DNA of 5,981 bases from an uncultured bacterium. Lineage in GTDB: Bacteria; Actinomycetota; Coriobacteriia; Coriobacteriales; Coriobacteriaceae. The notes under the pieces were generated by a model. It saw nothing but the letters and a program-made list of their open reading frames with translations, did not search any database and was not told where the DNA came from. The position numbers and the translations under genes are program-made. Positions 5,950 to 5,981 of the stretch are shown piece by piece; the first letter of the stretch is position 1, and the number at the start of each line of letters is the position of its first letter. The DNA is taken from the NCBI GenBank assembly GCA_905216045.1, contig CAJMSL010000118.1, forward strand, positions 1 through 5,981, written 5' to 3'.

Positions 5950-5981
5950 ATGAAATACAAGAAGCTTAGCGATGAAATCAA
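5950..5981 (+). CDS. Start of a gene, possibly a PTS permease with N-terminal EIIB domain (3' truncated by window edge)
   Basis: Only ten codons are visible (MKYKKLSDEI). AAAAAGGAG at 5935-5943 with 6-nt spacing makes the start at 5950 convincing. An in-frame ATG at 5908 has GGAGG only one base before it and is less likely. The opening resembles N-termini of glucose/beta-glucoside-family PTS permeases, which often begin with 'xYKKLAKEI' before the EIIB phosphorylation-cysteine region. Ten residues are too few to be sure. If right, it would be a membrane sugar transporter placed just after the hydrolase operon. Confidence 0.45.
   Translation, partial: MKYKKLSDEI

Noticed and set aside
1..5981. 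Search for tRNA or rRNA genes, CRISPR repeats, insertion sequences and attachment sites
   Set aside because: No cloverleaf-like segments, regularly spaced repeats with spacers, transposase motifs or terminal inverted repeats were seen. The only repeats are the short regulatory ones described.

Overview
The window looks like a stretch of chromosome from a moderately GC-rich, gut-type Actinomycetota. A coriobacterium such as Collinsella is my best guess, from codon choice, the strong AAGGAGG-type ribosome binding sites and general protein flavour. That assignment is an impression and not a computed result. All genes I accept lie on the + strand.

Layout: (1) 2-397 is the C-terminal end of a LysR-type regulator cut by the window edge. 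(2) 398-559 is an intergenic region with a phased set of AATTGAAC elements, one pair forming a perfect 9-bp-arm inverted repeat, overlapping a likely promoter. (3) 560-2080 encodes one protein in which an XRE/Cro-type helix-turn-helix is joined to a complete AlaA-type PLP aminotransferase. A second, very good ribosome binding site and ATG (863) sit exactly at the domain junction, so the locus may make both a DNA-binding fusion and a free 405-residue enzyme. (4) 2108-2143 is a strong intrinsic terminator. (5) 2214-2279 holds a palindromic operator and a sigma-70-like promoter. (6) 2312-5756 is a tight three-gene operon: an amidohydrolase-2 family protein, then two different proteins resembling the catalytic domain of neutral/alkaline ceramidase, the last two overlapping by ATGA. 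(7) After a 193-bp gap, the first ten codons of another gene start at 5950, possibly a PTS EIIB-containing permease.

The aminotransferase unit reads as a self-regulated amino-acid metabolism gene: the HTH part is the obvious candidate to bind the AATTGAAC array in front of it. This would be an independent analogue of MocR/GabR regulators (a DNA-binding domain plus an aminotransferase fold), except that here the enzyme part appears catalytically intact.

The three-gene operon is the least explained part. The amidohydrolase-like protein has lost the N-terminal HxH metal motif and the usual catalytic Asp. The first ceramidase-like protein has lost several residues of the family's zinc site while the second keeps them all. 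None of the three has a visible signal peptide, so they should act in the cytoplasm, unlike classical secreted ceramidases. The substrate cannot be read from the sequence. A cytoplasmic hydrolytic pathway for an imported amide or conjugate, perhaps linked to the downstream transporter, is the most natural inference.
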